A DNA stretch of 19,662 nucleotides from JAQVYV01 sp964507305 (GTDB taxonomy: Bacteria; Bacillota; Clostridia; Saccharofermentanales; UBA5734), in contig CAZDPQ010000037.1 in the NCBI GenBank assembly GCA_964507305.1, positions 1 to 19,662 of the forward strand, given 5' to 3'. The position numbers were made by a program, and so were the translations under genes. Each line of letters starts with the position of its first letter. Position 1 is the stretch's first letter. Below the pieces are notes generated by a model. The model worked only from the letters and a program-made list of their open reading frames with translations, ran no database searches and was not told the DNA's origin. This document shows, piece by piece, positions 18,167 to 19,662 of the stretch.

Positions 18167-18961
18167 TTACCCTCTCGCGCCGAACTTTTCAACCATTTCG
18201 CCGACTCCGGCAAAACAGTATTTCGGCCGGTACGGGAACTCGCCCATGGTCTGCTCCGACGTCACGCCGCTGAGCACCAGCACCGTATCCATGCCCGACT
18301 CGATCCCCGCGATGATGTCCGTGTCCATGCGGTCGCCGATGATGGCGATCTCGGCGCTGTGGACGCCGAGCTTCTGCTTCGCCGTCTTCATGATCAGCGG
18401 ATTCGGTTTGCCGATGAAATAAGCCTGGCGGCCGGTCGCCATCTCGATCGGGGCGATCAGCGCCCGGGTGGCCGGTACGATGCCCTTCTCGGAGGGGCCG
18501 GTCAGGTCCGGATTCGTCCCGATGAGCCGCGCACCCTTCAGCACCAGCTGGACCGCCTTTTCGATCTTCTCGATCGAATAGGTCCGCGACTCGCCGACCA
18601 CCACATAATCCGGATTGACATCATTCATGGCGTAGCCGGCGTCGTACAGCGCGTTGATGATCCCGGCCTCCCCGATCACATAGGCGCTGCCGCCCGGCAT
18701 CTGGCTGTCCAGAAAACTCGCCGTCGCGAGCGCGCTCGTGTAGAATCGCTCCGCCGGGACATCGAGCCCCATGCGCCGGAGCTTCTGGCAAAGCTCCGCG
18801 GGAGAGCGTTCGGAGCTGTTGGTAAGGAAAATGAATTCCTTTTTCTCCTCATCGAGCCACCGCACGAACGATTCCGCGCCCTGCAGCAGATTGTTCCCGT
18901 GGTAGATCACGCCGTCCATGTCGCAGATGAACGCCTTTTTGTTTCTCAGATCGTCAAACAT
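18167..18961 (-). CDS. NagD-like HAD-IIA family phosphatase
   Basis: A 264-residue cytoplasmic sugar- or nucleotide-phosphatase of the HAD superfamily, subfamily IIA (NagD/PGP type). The four motifs are in order: DMDGVIY with nucleophile D14 and D16, FLTNSS (45-50), the lysine in GKPNP (K185), and IGDRMDTDI with D210 and D214. A cap domain lies between motifs II and III. GGAGG six bases before the ATG fixes the start. The start overlaps the end of hflX by 16 bases, so the genes are coupled. Substrate cannot be read from sequence; a role in housekeeping phosphate-ester clean-up is likely. Confidence 0.9.
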   Translation of the reverse strand: MFDDLRNKKAFICDMDGVIYHGNNLLQGAESFVRWLDEEKKEFIFLTNSSERSPAELCQKLRRMGLDVPAERFYTSALATASFLDSQMPGGSAYVIGEAGIINALYDAGYAMNDVNPDYVVVGESRTYSIEKIEKAVQLVLKGARLIGTNPDLTGPSEKGIVPATRALIAPIEMATGRQAYFIGKPNPLIMKTAKQKLGVHSAEIAIIGDRMDTDIIAGIESGMDTVLVLSGVTSEQTMGEFPYRPKYCFAGVGEMVEKFGARG

Positions 18962-19662
18962 TCGCTTCCTCCATATTTTCCGGGGATCCGGACTTTCTGC
19001 ATTCGGGCCTGCAGGCGGAGCTCTTCGGTCAAAAAGCCGATGCCCTCGCCCGTCAGGGCCGACACCGGGATGACGGTGCCGTCTTTCTTGTTGAATGACG
19101 GGTTGTACGGAAGGCTGTCGAAAGCCTTGCGGTCGATCTTGTTGAACACCGTGATGCGCGGCTTGTCGGATGCCTTCAATTTTACGAAAAGCTCTTCGGC
19201 GATCTCCATGTGCCGGAGCATGTCGGGATCGGAGGCGTCGACCACATGCAGGATGATGTCGGCTTCGGTCAGCTCCTCCAGGGTCGAGTTGAACGCTTCG
19301 ATCAGATGGTGCGGAAGCTTGCGGATGAAGCCGACGGTGTCGACCAGGATGACGTCGGAGCCGTCCGGGGACGGCAGGCGCCGGGCGGTCGCGTCAAGCG
19401 TCGCGAACAGCTGGTCCTCGACGTAGAGGTCGGAGCGGCAGAGGGTGTTGATCAGCGTGGATTTGCCGGCGTTCGTATATCCGGCGACGGCTACGATGAC
19501 CGCGTCCCGGCTCCTGCGGTGCTCCCGGATCCGGTCCCTGCGCGTGCCGGTCTCCCCGAGCTGCTTCTTGAGATGGTCGATCCTCGTCTTGATATGACGC
19601 CTGTCCGACTCCAGCTTGCTTTCGCCGGGGCCGCGTGTGCCGATGCCGCCGGCAAGGCGGCT
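18946..19662 (-). CDS. hflX: HflX GTPase, 5' end outside the window
   Basis: Ribosome-associated GTPase that rescues or splits stalled 70S ribosomes. The visible 238 residues start within GGIGTRGPGESKLESDRR, the HflX-specific linker, then a helical segment, Walker A GYTNAGKS, the switch region VDTVGFIRKLPHHLI with DTVGF as G3, and NKID as G4. About 150-190 N-terminal residues lie beyond the window edge. A GTG at 19245 is an internal codon, not a start. The C-terminus is short after the G-domain, as in HflX. The downstream HAD gene overlaps its end by 16 bases. Confidence 0.93.
   Translation of the reverse strand, partial: SRLAGGIGTRGPGESKLESDRRHIKTRIDHLKKQLGETGTRRDRIREHRRSRDAVIVAVAGYTNAGKSTLINTLCRSDLYVEDQLFATLDATARRLPSPDGSDVILVDTVGFIRKLPHHLIEAFNSTLEELTEADIILHVVDASDPDMLRHMEIAEELFVKLKASDKPRITVFNKIDRKAFDSLPYNPSFNKKDGTVIPVSALTGEGIGFLTEELRLQARMQKVRIPGKYGGSECLTI

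Overview
The window is about 19.7 kb of gene-dense, GC-rich DNA (roughly 60 % G+C by eye) with short intergenic gaps, strong purine-rich ribosome binding sites, extended -10 promoters and a CtsR-like heat-shock operator before clpB. This points to a GC-rich member of the Firmicutes/Bacillota, probably a clostridial or related anaerobe. I cannot name a genus. I see no tRNA, rRNA, CRISPR array, insertion sequence or phage gene.

Layout. 1-1389: 3' part of a xylulokinase (+). 1418-4429 (-): a run of a zinc-ribbon membrane protein, a MATE exporter and a CorA-type metal transporter. 4610-5902 (+): a double-domain class II aldolase protein whose second half has lost its catalytic residues. 6014-6148 (+): a 44-residue lysine-rich small protein with its own promoter and a strong terminator. 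6264-8757 (-): a tight operon of a GtrA-like membrane protein, a NahK-like small-molecule kinase and a calcineurin-like phosphoesterase. 8879-12384 (+): a five-gene operon of a Tes-like radical SAM enzyme, an isoprenylcysteine-methyltransferase-like membrane protein, a DUF4395-like membrane protein, a divergent Lgt-like protein and a small single-pass membrane protein. 12376-14982 (-): ClpB disaggregase. 15141-16232 (-): a lower-GC MORN-repeat lipoprotein. 16459-17319 (+): a short-chain dehydrogenase, followed in coupled fashion by a flavodoxin gene that breaks off after about 21 codons at the 3' end of yebC. 17380-19662 (-): yebC, a NagD-like HAD phosphatase and the 3' part of hflX.

The most interesting region is the 8.9-12.4 kb operon. 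It pairs a radical SAM enzyme resembling the tetraether lipid synthase family with three membrane proteins, two of which belong to lipid- or isoprenoid-modifying superfamilies. Its Lgt homologue lacks the usual catalytic histidine region and carries a GC-x4-GCCYG motif instead. A membrane-lipid (or lipid-anchor) remodelling pathway is a reasonable inference but is not shown by sequence alone. Other points of note are the half-dead tandem aldolase, the truncated flavodoxin at the yebC junction, and the compositionally foreign MORN lipoprotein.
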